A stretch of DNA of 64,000 nucleotides from NCBI RefSeq assembly GCF_032918005.1, contig NZ_CP136628.1, forward strand, positions 434,001 through 498,000, written 5' to 3'. A program made the position numbers and the translations under genes. Positions 43,897-53,056 of the stretch are shown piece after piece (position 1 is the stretch's first letter; every line of letters starts with the position of its first letter). The notes under the pieces are model-generated. The model saw only the letters and a program-made list of their open reading frames with translations. It did not search any database and was not told the DNA's origin. Source of the stretch: Bradyrhizobium sp. NDS-1. GTDB taxonomy: Bacteria > Pseudomonadota > Alphaproteobacteria > Rhizobiales > Xanthobacteraceae.

Positions 43897-43920
43897 GGTC
43901 GTCGCGCGCCCCACTTGCGA

Positions 43921-44074
43921 TGTCATCCCGGACAAGCGGAGCGCTGATCCGGGATCCATAACCACAGGGAGCAATTTGGCGAAGGCTTGGAGTTAAGAAG
44001 CGTTCGCCGGTGCTAAAACCTACACGTCACCGACACATCACGCGGTATGGGTCCCTGCGTTCGCAGGGACGACA
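43921..44074. repeat. Palindromic intergenic repeat, family B (copy 2)
   Basis: TGTCATCCCGGACAAGCGGA...GATCCGGGATCCATA, CCACAGGGAG, then GGGTCCCTGCGTTCGCAGGG and ACGACA. Same organisation as 1125-1259, at a convergent gene junction. Confidence 0.75.
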
Positions 44075-44105
44075 CCGGAAGGTGTTGCTACAGCGGGGGC
44101 TATCG

Positions 44106-46211
44106 CTACACCCCCGCCTCCGCCATTCCCGCCGCCCACAGCGCGAACGCATAGACGATCGCGACTTCATCGAGCCGGTCGAACCGGCCCGAGGCGCCAC
44201 CGTGGCCGGCGCCCATGTTGGTGCGGAGGAGAACCGGGCCGCCGCCGCTCATGGTGGCACGCAGGCGCGCGATCCATTTGGCGGGCTCCCAATAGGTGAC
44301 GCGTGGATCGGTCAAGCCGCCCATCGCCAGGATCGCCGGATAGTCCTTCGCGGCGACATTGTCGTAGGGCGAGTAGGACAGGATCGTTCGAAAATCCTTC
44401 TCGCTCTCGATCGGGTTGCCCCATTCCGGCCATTCCGGCGGCGTCAGCGGCAGCGTGTCGTCGAGCATGGTGTTGAGCACGTCGACGAACGGAACCTCGG
44501 CGACGATGCCGGCGAACAATTCGCCGGCGCGGTTGGCGACCGCGCCCATCAGCATGCCGCCGGCCGAGCCGCCATGGCCGACGATGCGCCTGGCGCTGGT
44601 ATATTTCGCGTCGATCAGCGCACGCGCGCTGGCTGAGAAATCGTCGAACGAATTCGTCTTCTTCTCGCGCTTGCCGTCGAGATACCAGCCCCAGCCCTTG
44701 TCGGCGCCGCCGCGGATATGGGCGATGGCGTAGACGAAGCCGCGATCGACCAGCGACAGGCGGTTGGCGCTGAACGAAGCCGGCATCGCCATGCCGTAGG
44801 AGCCGTAGCCGTAGAGCAGCAGCGGCGCCGAGCCGTCGAGTTTCAGCCCGCGGCGATGGAGGATCGACACCGGCACCTCGGCGCCGTCATGCGCCCTCGC
44901 CATGATGCGCGTGGTGACGTAGTCGGCCGCATCGTGCCCGGACGGGATCTCCTGGCGCTTGCGCAAGGTGCGCGTGCGCTTGACCATGTCGTAGTCGTAG
45001 ACTTCCGACGGTGTCGTCATCGACGAATAGGAAAAGCGCAGGTTCGTCGTCTCGAATTCGTAGGAGCCCATCGTGTCCAGCGAATAGGCGGCCTCGTCGA
45101 AGGCGATGGCGTGCTCGTCCTTCGTCGCGAGGTCGCGGATCACGATCGACGGCAGCGCATTGGCGCGCTCCAGCCGCACCAGATGGCCGGCATAGAGATC
45201 GAGGTCGATGATGTAGATGCCGGGACGATACGGGATCAAGTCGCGCCAGTTGCTGCGCTCCGGCGAAGAAAGGGGCGCGGTGACGATCTTGAAGTCGATG
45301 GCATCATCGGCATTGGTGAGGATGAAGAGCTCGTCGCCACGGTCCGCCAGCGAATATTGCACGCCTTCCTCGCGCGCCGCGACCAGCCGCGGAGGGGCCT
45401 CGGGATTTGCGAGATCGATCAGCCGCTGCTCGCTCGTCTCGTGATCGCCGCCCGCGATCACACAGAAGCGGCCGCTCGTGCTCTCGTGCAGATGGGTGAA
45501 CCAGCCGGAATCCTGCTCCTCGTAGACGAGCGCGTCGTCGGCCTGCCTGGTGCCGAGCCTGTGCCGCCACACCTGCATCGGGCGGTGGTTGTCGTCAAGC
45601 TTCACATAGAAGAAGCTCTTGCAATCCGCGGCCCAGACCATGCCGCCGTCGGTCTCCTCGACGAGATCGTCGAAGTCCTTGCCCGTGGCCCAATCGCGGA
45701 CGCGGATCGAAAAATACTCGGAGCCCTTGGTATCGGCGCTCCAGGCCTGCAGCTTGTGATCGTGCGAGTGACGGCTGCCGCCGAACTTGAAATATTTGTG
45801 GTCTTTTGCGAGCGCGTCGCCGTCGAGCACGATATCGCCGTCGCCGCCCTGGCGCGGCATGCGGCCGAACAGCTCGTGCTGCCCGCCCTCGCGAAACCTG
45901 CGGAAATAGGCGAAGGGGCCGTCGGGCGAGGGGACGCTGGAATCGTCCTCCTTGATCCGCCCGCGCATCTCCCGCACCAGCGTCTTCTGCAGGCTGGCGG
46001 TATGGCCGAGCAGGCTTTCGGTGTAGACGTTCTCTTCATCCAGATATTTGCGGATGTCGGGATCGAGCACCGCAGGGTCGCGCAGCACCTCCTGCCATTT
46101 CGCGTCCTTCAACCAGGCATAGTCGTCGGTCACGGTGATGCCGTGCCGCGTGAAGGAATGCGGCCGGCGCGGGGCGACGGGGGGCTGGGAAGGTGTTTTG
46201 GCTTGGGTCAC
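44106..46211 (-). CDS. ptrB: Oligopeptidase B (S9 prolyl-oligopeptidase family)
   Basis: 701 residues from GTG 46211, preceded by GAGG at five bases; the frame extends to 46328 but into the divergent promoter. The N-terminal seven-blade propeller starts at PHSFTRHGITVTDDYAWLKDAKW. The catalytic hydrolase domain has RIVGHGGSAGGMLMGAVANRAGELFAGIVAEVPFVDVLNTM (nucleophile Ser in GGSAGG), LAMGGLTDPRVTYWEPAKW (Asp) and NMGAGHGGASGRFDRL (His). It cleaves short peptides after Lys or Arg in the cytoplasm. No signal peptide. Divergent from the MBOAT gene. Confidence 0.93.
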   Translation of the reverse strand: MTQAKTPSQPPVAPRRPHSFTRHGITVTDDYAWLKDAKWQEVLRDPAVLDPDIRKYLDEENVYTESLLGHTASLQKTLVREMRGRIKEDDSSVPSPDGPFAYFRRFREGGQHELFGRMPRQGGDGDIVLDGDALAKDHKYFKFGGSRHSHDHKLQAWSADTKGSEYFSIRVRDWATGKDFDDLVEETDGGMVWAADCKSFFYVKLDDNHRPMQVWRHRLGTRQADDALVYEEQDSGWFTHLHESTSGRFCVIAGGDHETSEQRLIDLANPEAPPRLVAAREEGVQYSLADRGDELFILTNADDAIDFKIVTAPLSSPERSNWRDLIPYRPGIYIIDLDLYAGHLVRLERANALPSIVIRDLATKDEHAIAFDEAAYSLDTMGSYEFETTNLRFSYSSMTTPSEVYDYDMVKRTRTLRKRQEIPSGHDAADYVTTRIMARAHDGAEVPVSILHRRGLKLDGSAPLLLYGYGSYGMAMPASFSANRLSLVDRGFVYAIAHIRGGADKGWGWYLDGKREKKTNSFDDFSASARALIDAKYTSARRIVGHGGSAGGMLMGAVANRAGELFAGIVAEVPFVDVLNTMLDDTLPLTPPEWPEWGNPIESEKDFRTILSYSPYDNVAAKDYPAILAMGGLTDPRVTYWEPAKWIARLRATMSGGGPVLLRTNMGAGHGGASGRFDRLDEVAIVYAFALWAAGMAEAGV

Positions 46212-46351
46212 TCGATCCTCATTCGACGGCGTGATCGCCCTTATATCGTCCTGATTCCGCGAATTGCCAGCGCGCTCCGCGCCAGCCGCCGGGTTGTTGA
46301 CCGGCCCCTTGTATGCTTTACGGACCATATTCCCGCCGCCGGTCCAGCCTG

Positions 46352-47788
46352 ATGCTGTTCAACTCCTACCCGTTCATCCTGCTGTTCCTGCCGGCCGTGC
46401 TGGCCGGCTATTTCTGGTTCGGGCGGCGCAGCAACCTGACGCCGGTGGTCTGGCTCGCGCTGGCCTCGCTCGCCTTCTACGCCATCGGCAGCTGGCAATT
46501 CCTGCCCCTGCTGCTGATCTCGATCGCCTTCAACTTCGGGGTCGGCCATCTCCTCATCGTGGCCGAGCTCGCCCCCATGCGGCGAAAAGCGGCGCTCGCT
46601 TTTGGCGTCATCGGCGACCTCCTCGTCCTCGGGATATTCAAATATGCCGGCTTCGTGACCGAGAACGTCAATGCGCTGGCCGGCACGCATCTCGCGGTCC
46701 AAATCCTGTTGCCGGTCGGCGTCTCCTTCTACACCTTCACGCAGATCGCGTTTCTGGTGGACGCGTATCGCGGCCAGGTCGCAGCCTACGCGCTGCCGCA
46801 TTACGCGCTGTTCGTGACCTACTTTCCGCATCTGATCGCAGGCCCCATCCTCCACCACAAGGACATGATCCCGCAATTCGAGCGGGAGGAAACGAAGCGC
46901 CCGGACGCCCATCTCATTCTGTGCGGCGTCATCATCTTCGCCATCGGCCTGTTCAAGAAGACCTGCCTCGCCGACGGCATCCAGCCGCTGGTCGCGCTTG
47001 CCTTCGAGGCGCGCTCGCCGAGCTTCGACCAGGCCTGGCTGGGTGCGCTCGCCTACACGTTCCAGCTCTATTTCGACTTCTCCGGCTATTCCGACATGGC
47101 GATCGGCATCTCGCTGATGTTCGGCATCTTCCTGCCCGTGAACTTCAACTCGCCCTACAAGGCGACAAACATCGTCGAGTTCTGGCGGCGCTGGCACATG
47201 ACGCTGTCGCAATTCCTGCGCGACTATCTCTACATCCCGCTCGGGGGCAACAGGCGCGGCCGCGTGCTGCGCTACGTCAACCTGATGATCACGATGCTGC
47301 TCGGCGGGCTCTGGCATGGCGCGGCCTGGACTTTCGTCATTTGGGGCGCGCTGCACGGCGCCTATCTCTGCATCAATCACGCCTTCAACGCGCTGGTGCC
47401 TGCGATTCCATCTGGTCTTGCGCGCCCGGCCCGCATCGCCGGAGCAGCGCTGACGTTCCTGGCCGTCGTCGTCGCCTGGGTGTTCTTCCGCGCCGAGAGC
47501 GTCACCTGGGCGCTGCGCGTGCTCCAGGCCATGGCCGATCCCTCGCATATCGTGTTCGGCCGCGAGGAGATCGCGGCGCTGGTGCTGGTCTCCATCTACG
47601 CGGCTCTGGTGTGGCTAGCGCCGAACACGCAAGCGCTCATGGGATATGATCACGGCAATCGCAGGGTCGGCGAGGCGTTGCGGGCGGGGCGCATGCGGCC
47701 GCTGGTCCTCTACGCGGCATCGCTGGTGCTCGCATTCGGCCTGCTCGGCATCCAGAGCCACAGCGAATTCATCTACTTCCGGTTCTGA
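46352..47788 (+). CDS. MBOAT-family O-acyltransferase (AlgI/PatA-like)
   Basis: 478 residues from ATG 46352, starting MLFNSYPFILLFLPAVLAGYFW, the standard start of this group. About eleven membrane segments. Motifs: LLPVGVSFYTFTQIAFLVDAYRG, YFDFSGYSDMAIGISLMFGI, NFNSPYKATNIVEFWRRWHMTLSQFLRDYLYIPLGGNRRG, and LLGGLWHGAAWTFVIWGALHG, which holds the catalytic His. It moves an acyl group, usually acetyl, across the inner membrane onto a surface polysaccharide. Its stop overlaps the start of the next gene (TGATG), which encodes the likely periplasmic partner. Confidence 0.92.
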   Translation: MLFNSYPFILLFLPAVLAGYFWFGRRSNLTPVVWLALASLAFYAIGSWQFLPLLLISIAFNFGVGHLLIVAELAPMRRKAALAFGVIGDLLVLGIFKYAGFVTENVNALAGTHLAVQILLPVGVSFYTFTQIAFLVDAYRGQVAAYALPHYALFVTYFPHLIAGPILHHKDMIPQFEREETKRPDAHLILCGVIIFAIGLFKKTCLADGIQPLVALAFEARSPSFDQAWLGALAYTFQLYFDFSGYSDMAIGISLMFGIFLPVNFNSPYKATNIVEFWRRWHMTLSQFLRDYLYIPLGGNRRGRVLRYVNLMITMLLGGLWHGAAWTFVIWGALHGAYLCINHAFNALVPAIPSGLARPARIAGAALTFLAVVVAWVFFRAESVTWALRVLQAMADPSHIVFGREEIAALVLVSIYAALVWLAPNTQALMGYDHGNRRVGEALRAGRMRPLVLYAASLVLAFGLLGIQSHSEFIYFRF

Positions 47789-48891
47789 TGCAGGGCTCGT
47801 TCACACAGTTGAGACGCCTTCTGCTCGCCAGCGCCGCTTGCGTGCTGGGCGCGGCCCTGCTCACCTACGTCGTCGATCCCCTGCAATTGTTTCGCCCCTC
47901 GCGTTCCGCCCTCTACTCCGAGGACACGCGCGTGCAGAATGCCGGGCTGATCCGCAGCCAGTCGTTCGACACCGCGTTCATGGGCACCTCGCTCGCGATC
48001 CATTTCCGCCAGAGCGACATCGATCGCGCGCTTGGTGTGCACTCGCTCAAGCTGGCGATGACCGGCTCGAATTCGCGCCAGCAGGGTTTTGTGCTGGAGC
48101 AGGCCATCGACCGCGGCGCAAAGCGGGTGATCTGGGCGATGGACGATTTCAGCTTTGCCGATGCCGCCGACATCGAGGCCGATCCCTATCTGTCCGTCGA
48201 TCTCTATCGGGGGACAGCGAAGGGGATCGCCGCCTATCTGTTCAGCGCGGCGATGGCGAAGGAATCCCTGTTCGCGTTGCTGCGCTCCGTCCCGCCGCTG
48301 CAAGGGCCGCTGACGCGCGTGGCGCCTTATCTTCCCGTCAAGTTTGCGCTGTCCGATGTCGACGACATCTATGCGCTGCCTGGGGATTTCGACGTTGCCG
48401 GCGGCTACAACGCCAAGCGGACGCTCGCCGCCTTCACCTACATCACCGCTCCCACGCGCAGCCGATTTCTCGGCGAAGGCTATGATTACGAGGCCATGGT
48501 GCGGCATTTCGAGCGCGATGCCGTCGGCCTGATCACGCGCCATCCGGACGTGACCTTCGACATCTACTTCCCGCCCTATTCGATCCTGCAATTCGTCGCG
48601 ATGCGCGACGCATCACCCGAGACGCTGAAGATCGTCACCGGCCTCACGGCACGCATTGCGCAGCGACTGACGCAGCTTCCCAACGTGCGCCTGCATGACT
48701 TCCGCGCGATCAAGGCGGTGACGCATAATCTCGATAATTACGGCGACGTCATCCACCACTCGCCCGTGATCGATGCGATGGTGCTGCAGTGGCTGGCGAG
48801 CGGGGAATACCGGGTCGATCCGAAGGCGCCGACTGCACCCCTGGACGAGCTGAAGGCGCAGGTGGAGGCGTATCGCGTGCCACAACCCTAG
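47788..48891 (+). CDS. Membrane-anchored SGNH/AlgX-like partner of MBOAT protein
   Basis: 367 residues with one N-terminal membrane helix (LLLASAACVLGAALLTYVV). The periplasmic part has SFDTAFMGTSLAIHF, where Gly-Thr-Ser resembles block I of SGNH hydrolases, and KLAMTGSNSRQQGFVLEQAIDRGAKRVIWAMDDF. Near the end, DNYGDVIHHSPVIDAM could supply the Asp/His pair. In alginate and other acetylation systems an MBOAT protein works with such a periplasmic acetyl carrier or transferase. Coupled translation to the MBOAT gene supports this. No polysaccharide synthesis gene lies nearby, so the acceptor is unknown. Confidence 0.72.
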   Translation: MQGSFTQLRRLLLASAACVLGAALLTYVVDPLQLFRPSRSALYSEDTRVQNAGLIRSQSFDTAFMGTSLAIHFRQSDIDRALGVHSLKLAMTGSNSRQQGFVLEQAIDRGAKRVIWAMDDFSFADAADIEADPYLSVDLYRGTAKGIAAYLFSAAMAKESLFALLRSVPPLQGPLTRVAPYLPVKFALSDVDDIYALPGDFDVAGGYNAKRTLAAFTYITAPTRSRFLGEGYDYEAMVRHFERDAVGLITRHPDVTFDIYFPPYSILQFVAMRDASPETLKIVTGLTARIAQRLTQLPNVRLHDFRAIKAVTHNLDNYGDVIHHSPVIDAMVLQWLASGEYRVDPKAPTAPLDELKAQVEAYRVPQP

Positions 48892-48905
48892 CCAAACACG
48901 CCGCC

Positions 48906-49106
48906 GTCATCCCGGACAAGCGCGCCTCGAGCGCGCGCAGATCCGGGATCCATAACCACAGGGAGGAGTTTGGCGAAGATCCGAAGTTAAGAGTCTTCTG
49001 TACTCGCGCTGTGCCTTATCGACAGATCACGCGGTATGGGTCCCGGATCTGCGCTCCACGCCGACAACGCTGCGCGTTGCCAGCGCTCCGCTTGTCCGGG
49101 ACGACA
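48906..49106. repeat. Palindromic intergenic repeat, family B (copy 3, extended)
   Basis: GTCATCCCGGACAAGCGCGC...GATCCGGGATCCATAACC, CCACAGGGAG, then GGGTCCCGGATCTGCGCTCC and CGCTTGTCCGGGACGAC. Longer than the other family-B copies (about 200 bases) because the right half carries an extra GC-rich arm. At a convergent gene junction. Confidence 0.75.
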
Positions 49107-49130
49107 GCGGTGTTCGTAGTGGCGTCTTAG

Positions 49131-50318
49131 TTACGCCGCCACCTCGTCCCCGAGATACGCCACGGCTGCTTCCAGCCCGCCCTTGCCGTGCGGGATCTTC
49201 AGCGCATTCAATCCCACCTCGATCACCCCGAGCGTGCCGAGCAGCATCGGCGCATTGACGTGGCCCATATGGGCGATGCGGAACGCCTGTCCCGAGAGGT
49301 CGCCGATGCCGGTGCCGAGCACGACGCCGCACTTGTCCTTGCAATAGCGTTGCAGCACCGCGGGGTCGTGGCCGTTGCTCATGGTCACCGTGGTCACGGT
49401 GTTGGAGCGCTCGCTGGCTTCCGCGACGTTGAAGCCGAGCACCTGGCCTTCCGACCATGCGGCAACGGCGCGGCGCGTGGCTTCGCCGAGCAGGCTGTGG
49501 CGGCGGAAGGCGTTCTCCAGGCCTTCCTCGTGCAGCATGTCGATCGCCTGGCGCAGCGCGAACAACAGATGCACCGGCGCGGTGCCGGCATATTTGCGAT
49601 AATTCTCGGTGCCCTCGCGTTCGCTCCAGCTCCAATAGGGCGTCGACATGTTGGCCTTCTTCTGCGCCTCGAGCGCGCGCGCATTGGCGGCAACGAAGCC
49701 GAGGCCCGGGGGCGTCATCAGGCCCTTCTGCGAGCCGGACATCGCGACGTCGATGCCCCATTTGTCCATCTCGAACGGCATGCAGCCGAGCGAGGCCACG
49801 GTGTCGACCATGTACAGCGCGGGATGGCCGGCCGCCTTGATCGCCTTGCCGATCGCCTCGATGTCGTTCTGCACGCCCGAGGCGGTGTCGACCTGGACGA
49901 CGACGACGGCCTTGATGGTGTGCTCCTTGTCGCGGCGCAGGCGCTCCTCGACTTCGTGCGGCCGCACCGCGCGGCGCCAGTCGCCCTTGAGCACCTCGAC
50001 CTCGGCGCCCATCAGCGCTGCCGCATTGCCCCAGCCGATCGCGAACCTGCCGCTCTCCAGCACCAGCACCTTGTCGCCGCGCGACAGCACGTTGCTGAGC
50101 GCCGCTTCCCAGGCGCCGTGACCGTTGGCGATGTAGATGTAGGACTTGCCCTTGGTGGCAAACAGCTTCGAGATGTCGCCGAGCAGGCTTTCGGTCAGAT
50201 CGAGCATCTGCTTGGAATAGATGTCGATCGCCGGACGGTGCATCGCCCGCAGCACCTCGTCGGGCATGTTGGTGGGCCCGGGGATGGCCAGAAATTCCCG
50301 GCCCGCGCGAACGGTCAT
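49131..50318 (-). CDS. sgaA: Serine-glyoxylate aminotransferase (class V)
   Basis: 395 residues. Class-V PLP fold: FLAIPGPTNMPDEVLRAMHRPAIDIYS, YIYIANGHGAWEAALSNVLSRGDKVLVLESGRFAIGWG, VQVDTASGVQNDI, YMVDTVASLGCMPFEMDKWGIDVAMSGSQKGLMTPPG with PLP-binding Lys198, and FRIAHMGHVN near the end. It transfers the amino group of serine to glyoxylate, giving hydroxypyruvate and glycine, as in the serine cycle and photorespiratory-type salvage. Monocistronic. The C-terminal 25 residues are ordinary. The family also includes alanine-glyoxylate aminotransferases, so the amino donor is not certain. Confidence 0.9.
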   Translation of the reverse strand: MTVRAGREFLAIPGPTNMPDEVLRAMHRPAIDIYSKQMLDLTESLLGDISKLFATKGKSYIYIANGHGAWEAALSNVLSRGDKVLVLESGRFAIGWGNAAALMGAEVEVLKGDWRRAVRPHEVEERLRRDKEHTIKAVVVVQVDTASGVQNDIEAIGKAIKAAGHPALYMVDTVASLGCMPFEMDKWGIDVAMSGSQKGLMTPPGLGFVAANARALEAQKKANMSTPYWSWSEREGTENYRKYAGTAPVHLLFALRQAIDMLHEEGLENAFRRHSLLGEATRRAVAAWSEGQVLGFNVAEASERSNTVTTVTMSNGHDPAVLQRYCKDKCGVVLGTGIGDLSGQAFRIAHMGHVNAPMLLGTLGVIEVGLNALKIPHGKGGLEAAVAYLGDEVAA

Positions 50319-50418
50319 TGCTGTCAGTCCTTGTGTCGTGGAGGCGGTCGAAGGTTGATGATCTGTGTTTCTACGCGTTGGAGGCGCTCAGGAAAAGCAC
50401 GGAAAACGCAGGTCAGGG

Positions 50419-51159
50419 TTATCGTTTGGTCTCACGGCAGCCGGCGGCTTCGGCCTCCTCGACCGAGCAGAACCAGCGGGTGCCCTTGCTGATCTTCATC
50501 TTGATCTGGGTGTACCAGCGGCTGGTCGGCTGGTGGAAGATGCACTCGCCGGCGCTGTTGACGTTGCCTTTGATGGTGCAATCCGGGGAGGGCGCGACCG
50601 GCCCCGAGGCCGAGGCGAGCAGCACCTTGTGCGCCCCCTCGGGTGGCTTGGTCGCGCCGAGGATGACGGTCTTCTTGTTGCGGACGCGCCAGTCCCAGGG
50701 CGCGATGAAGGCGCCCTGCCACATCCCGGCTTTTGCCTCGCGCGCCGCTTTCTCGTCCGCATCGTAGTCGTGGGACATGCGGGTGTAGGCCAGCGCCCAG
50801 CCGCTGCGCACCAGCCATTTCTGGATGTCCTCGCCACCGACCTCGCAGCGCGCCACGGTGCGGCCGCGCCGGTCGATTGATCGCGCGTGGCAGACCCAGC
50901 TCTTGCCGTCCGTGTATTTGGCGAGCTCGTCGCGTGCCGCGACGCCGCAGGTCCAGCGCTCGATCTTGGTGTTGAGGCAGAGCTGGTCGATTGCGGGCGC
51001 GTCGATGCCGCCGAGCCGGATGCGCGTGTTGCCGATCACGACGGCATCGCCAGCGCGGACTTTTGCAATGCCGGTGATGTCGGCGGCCGCAGCCAGCGAG
51101 GGCAGGGCGAGCCAAGATGAGCCGAGCAGAGACAGCGCAATCAGGAATTTTCGCAACAT
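50419..51159 (-). CDS. Exported thermonuclease-fold (SNase-like) protein
   Basis: 246 residues. Sec signal peptide LIALSLLGSSWLALPSLAAAA. The nuclease-like barrel shows TRIRLGGIDAPAIDQLCLN, WTCGVAARDELAKYTDGKSWVCHARSIDRRGRTVARCEVGGEDIQKWLVRSGWALAYTRMSHDY and AREAKAGMWQG. The usual Glu after DAP is Ala56, while the Arg residues of RIRL and DRRGRT remain, so nuclease activity may be weak or lost. A C-terminal extension of about 55 residues (DCTIKGNVNSAGECIFH; WFCSVEEAEAAGCR) has four Cys and looks like a separate disulfide-bonded module. Periplasmic or secreted. Confidence 0.82.
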   Translation of the reverse strand: MLRKFLIALSLLGSSWLALPSLAAAADITGIAKVRAGDAVVIGNTRIRLGGIDAPAIDQLCLNTKIERWTCGVAARDELAKYTDGKSWVCHARSIDRRGRTVARCEVGGEDIQKWLVRSGWALAYTRMSHDYDADEKAAREAKAGMWQGAFIAPWDWRVRNKKTVILGATKPPEGAHKVLLASASGPVAPSPDCTIKGNVNSAGECIFHQPTSRWYTQIKMKISKGTRWFCSVEEAEAAGCRETKR

Positions 51160-51325
51160 GCCGGTCCGCGTGGGATGAAAATCTCGATAGACCGCGCAAT
51201 TGTGGTCGGCTTTTGTCCGCCCGGCCAGCGCCTGCCTGACGGATGAGCTTTCAACTTCCCGTCATTGCCGGGCGAGTGGCGAATAGGGAGTACCGCATAG
51301 GGCGCCCCGCACCATTCGCCATTCG

Positions 51326-53056
51326 CTACTCGTCATTCACCATTCGCCTCCGCGCCACCGCCAGGCCCATCAGCACGAATGCCGACGTCACCTCCGGCCC
51401 GCCCACCAGGATCCGCGTGGGCGTCTTCATCTTGTTCCACTCATAGGCGCGGAACGGGCCGCGGCGGCCGCCTTCGCCGAGGTTTGCGACGATCACGTTC
51501 AGCGCCGGTGCGAAGGCGCGCGGGTCGGCGCCGAGATGGCCGAGCGCGATCAGCGCCAGCGCCGCGTCGAACACGTTCATCTCAGCGGCCATCAGCTCGT
51601 CCTTGACGTAGGACAGCACGCGATGGCGGATGAAGTCGAAATCGCCGGCGGGATCGATCGCGGCCTGCGCCGCCAGCGGCAACGTCAGGAAGGCCGCATA
51701 GCATCGGCCGAAATAGGCGCTGTAGAGCTCCGGCAGGTAATAGATGTGCGAGCGCGGATTGGCGAAGGCGCCGCTCGCGGCCAGCCGCTTCTGGAAACCG
51801 ATGATGCGATGCACCGTCGCGAGCCGCGACGGTGTCTCCAACACTTTCCAGCGTGCCAGATTGCGAAAGCTCACCTCGAGAATGTCGAGATTGAGCGTCG
51901 GATCGAGATCGTTGCCGTAGGGACGCTCGCCCTTGAGGTTGTCGATCCAGGTCGCGACCCCGCCCTCATAGTCGATATTGTCGTTCAGCGGCACGGTCAC
52001 GCGGGGTTCGTTGACGCCGGCGTGCACTTGATAGCCGGAATAGAAGTCGAGCAGCGGCTGGTCGATGATCGCGTCGAGGCAGCCGGCCTGCGTCGCGGCC
52101 GAGATCGAGCACGCCGTGGTGTCGCAGTCCGGCACGTAAATGCCGAAGCCGAGATCCTGCTTGATCTGCGCGAAGAATCGCGAGAAGCGGGGATGCGGCG
52201 CCGGCGCCAGCGCGGTGATGACGTTGAAGCGCGTCCCGTCGATGCCCTCGACCTCCTCGCGGCTGATGTTGACGCAAAAATCCACCATGTCGGCGATGGC
52301 GCGCTCGGCCGCGATCTTGTCGGACGCCGAGGCGAGCCCGGTCTCGCCATAGTTCAGCAGCGCCTCGATGAAGAACGCGTCGTAATAGGCCGAGCGGTGC
52401 CGGATCTGCACCGGCTCCCACATCGGCTCGGCGACCCCGCGCCAGGGCGGATTGACCACGGCCCCGGCCGGCGATCGCGCGATGAAGACGCGGGCGAGGT
52501 TGAACAGCAGCGAGGAATTCTTGTAGCCGCGGGCGTTGAGGCCCGTGAGCGCCATGATCAGCTCGCGGCCGCGAAAATCCGGATCGCCGATCAGGTTGAA
52601 GGCGGCATACGTCGGCAGGAAGCCGTTCTTGCGATACGAGCCGAGCAGGTGCTGGGCACAGTCGCGGATCACGCCGTCGATCTGCGCTTGCGGCGGCGCC
52701 GAGCCCGTGAACATCGCCGGCGGCGGCTTCGGATGGTCGAGCGCGATGCTGTCGACGAGGTCGGCGACCGGCTGGCCGACCGCCGCCCAGTCGGGCTCGG
52801 CCTCGTCGCGGGCGCGAACCAGCGCCTCGCGCAGCGGCGTCAGCCTGGCCTCGTCGCGCAGCTCGGGCAGCCCGGCCCGCCGCAGCAATACCCGCAGCGC
52901 GGGATTGCCGAGCGCAGTCTTGTAGAATTTGGCCAGATGCGGATCGCCGCCGGCTGTCGCCGATAATACGGGATCGCAGACGTCGTAAAGCGAGGGGCCG
53001 TCCTTCGGCGCCAGCAGCGCCCGGCAGGCGGCGCCGGCGAAATAATGAAAGTTCAT
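51326..53056 (-). CDS. Conserved hypothetical protein, 576 residues, function unknown
   Basis: Begins MNFHYFAGAACRALLAPKDGPSLYDVCDPVL at ATG 53056; the frame continues 200 bases upstream without plausible coding sequence. Soluble, no signal peptide. The middle has repeated aromatic and Asn-rich stretches: YKNSSLLFNLARVFIARS, WEPVQIRHRSAYYDAFFIEALLNYG, DNIDYEGGVATWIDNLKGERPYGNDLDPTLNLDILEVSFRNLARW, SHIYYLPELYSAYFGRCYAAFL, EMNVFDAALALIALGHLG. The helical, repeat-like C-terminal half could be an alpha/alpha toroid, but that is a guess. I do not recognise the family. Divergent from the pseudo-caspase gene across a 430-base region. Confidence 0.72.
   Translation of the reverse strand: MNFHYFAGAACRALLAPKDGPSLYDVCDPVLSATAGGDPHLAKFYKTALGNPALRVLLRRAGLPELRDEARLTPLREALVRARDEAEPDWAAVGQPVADLVDSIALDHPKPPPAMFTGSAPPQAQIDGVIRDCAQHLLGSYRKNGFLPTYAAFNLIGDPDFRGRELIMALTGLNARGYKNSSLLFNLARVFIARSPAGAVVNPPWRGVAEPMWEPVQIRHRSAYYDAFFIEALLNYGETGLASASDKIAAERAIADMVDFCVNISREEVEGIDGTRFNVITALAPAPHPRFSRFFAQIKQDLGFGIYVPDCDTTACSISAATQAGCLDAIIDQPLLDFYSGYQVHAGVNEPRVTVPLNDNIDYEGGVATWIDNLKGERPYGNDLDPTLNLDILEVSFRNLARWKVLETPSRLATVHRIIGFQKRLAASGAFANPRSHIYYLPELYSAYFGRCYAAFLTLPLAAQAAIDPAGDFDFIRHRVLSYVKDELMAAEMNVFDAALALIALGHLGADPRAFAPALNVIVANLGEGGRRGPFRAYEWNKMKTPTRILVGGPEVTSAFVLMGLAVARRRMVNDE

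Noticed and set aside
44718..46352. 544-codon frame opposite oligopeptidase B
   Set aside because: Shadow of a gene with an intact catalytic triad on the other strand.
51536..52966. 476-codon plus-strand frame opposite the 576-residue unknown gene
   Set aside because: Arg-rich antisense-like composition. The minus-strand frame has balanced composition and a natural start.
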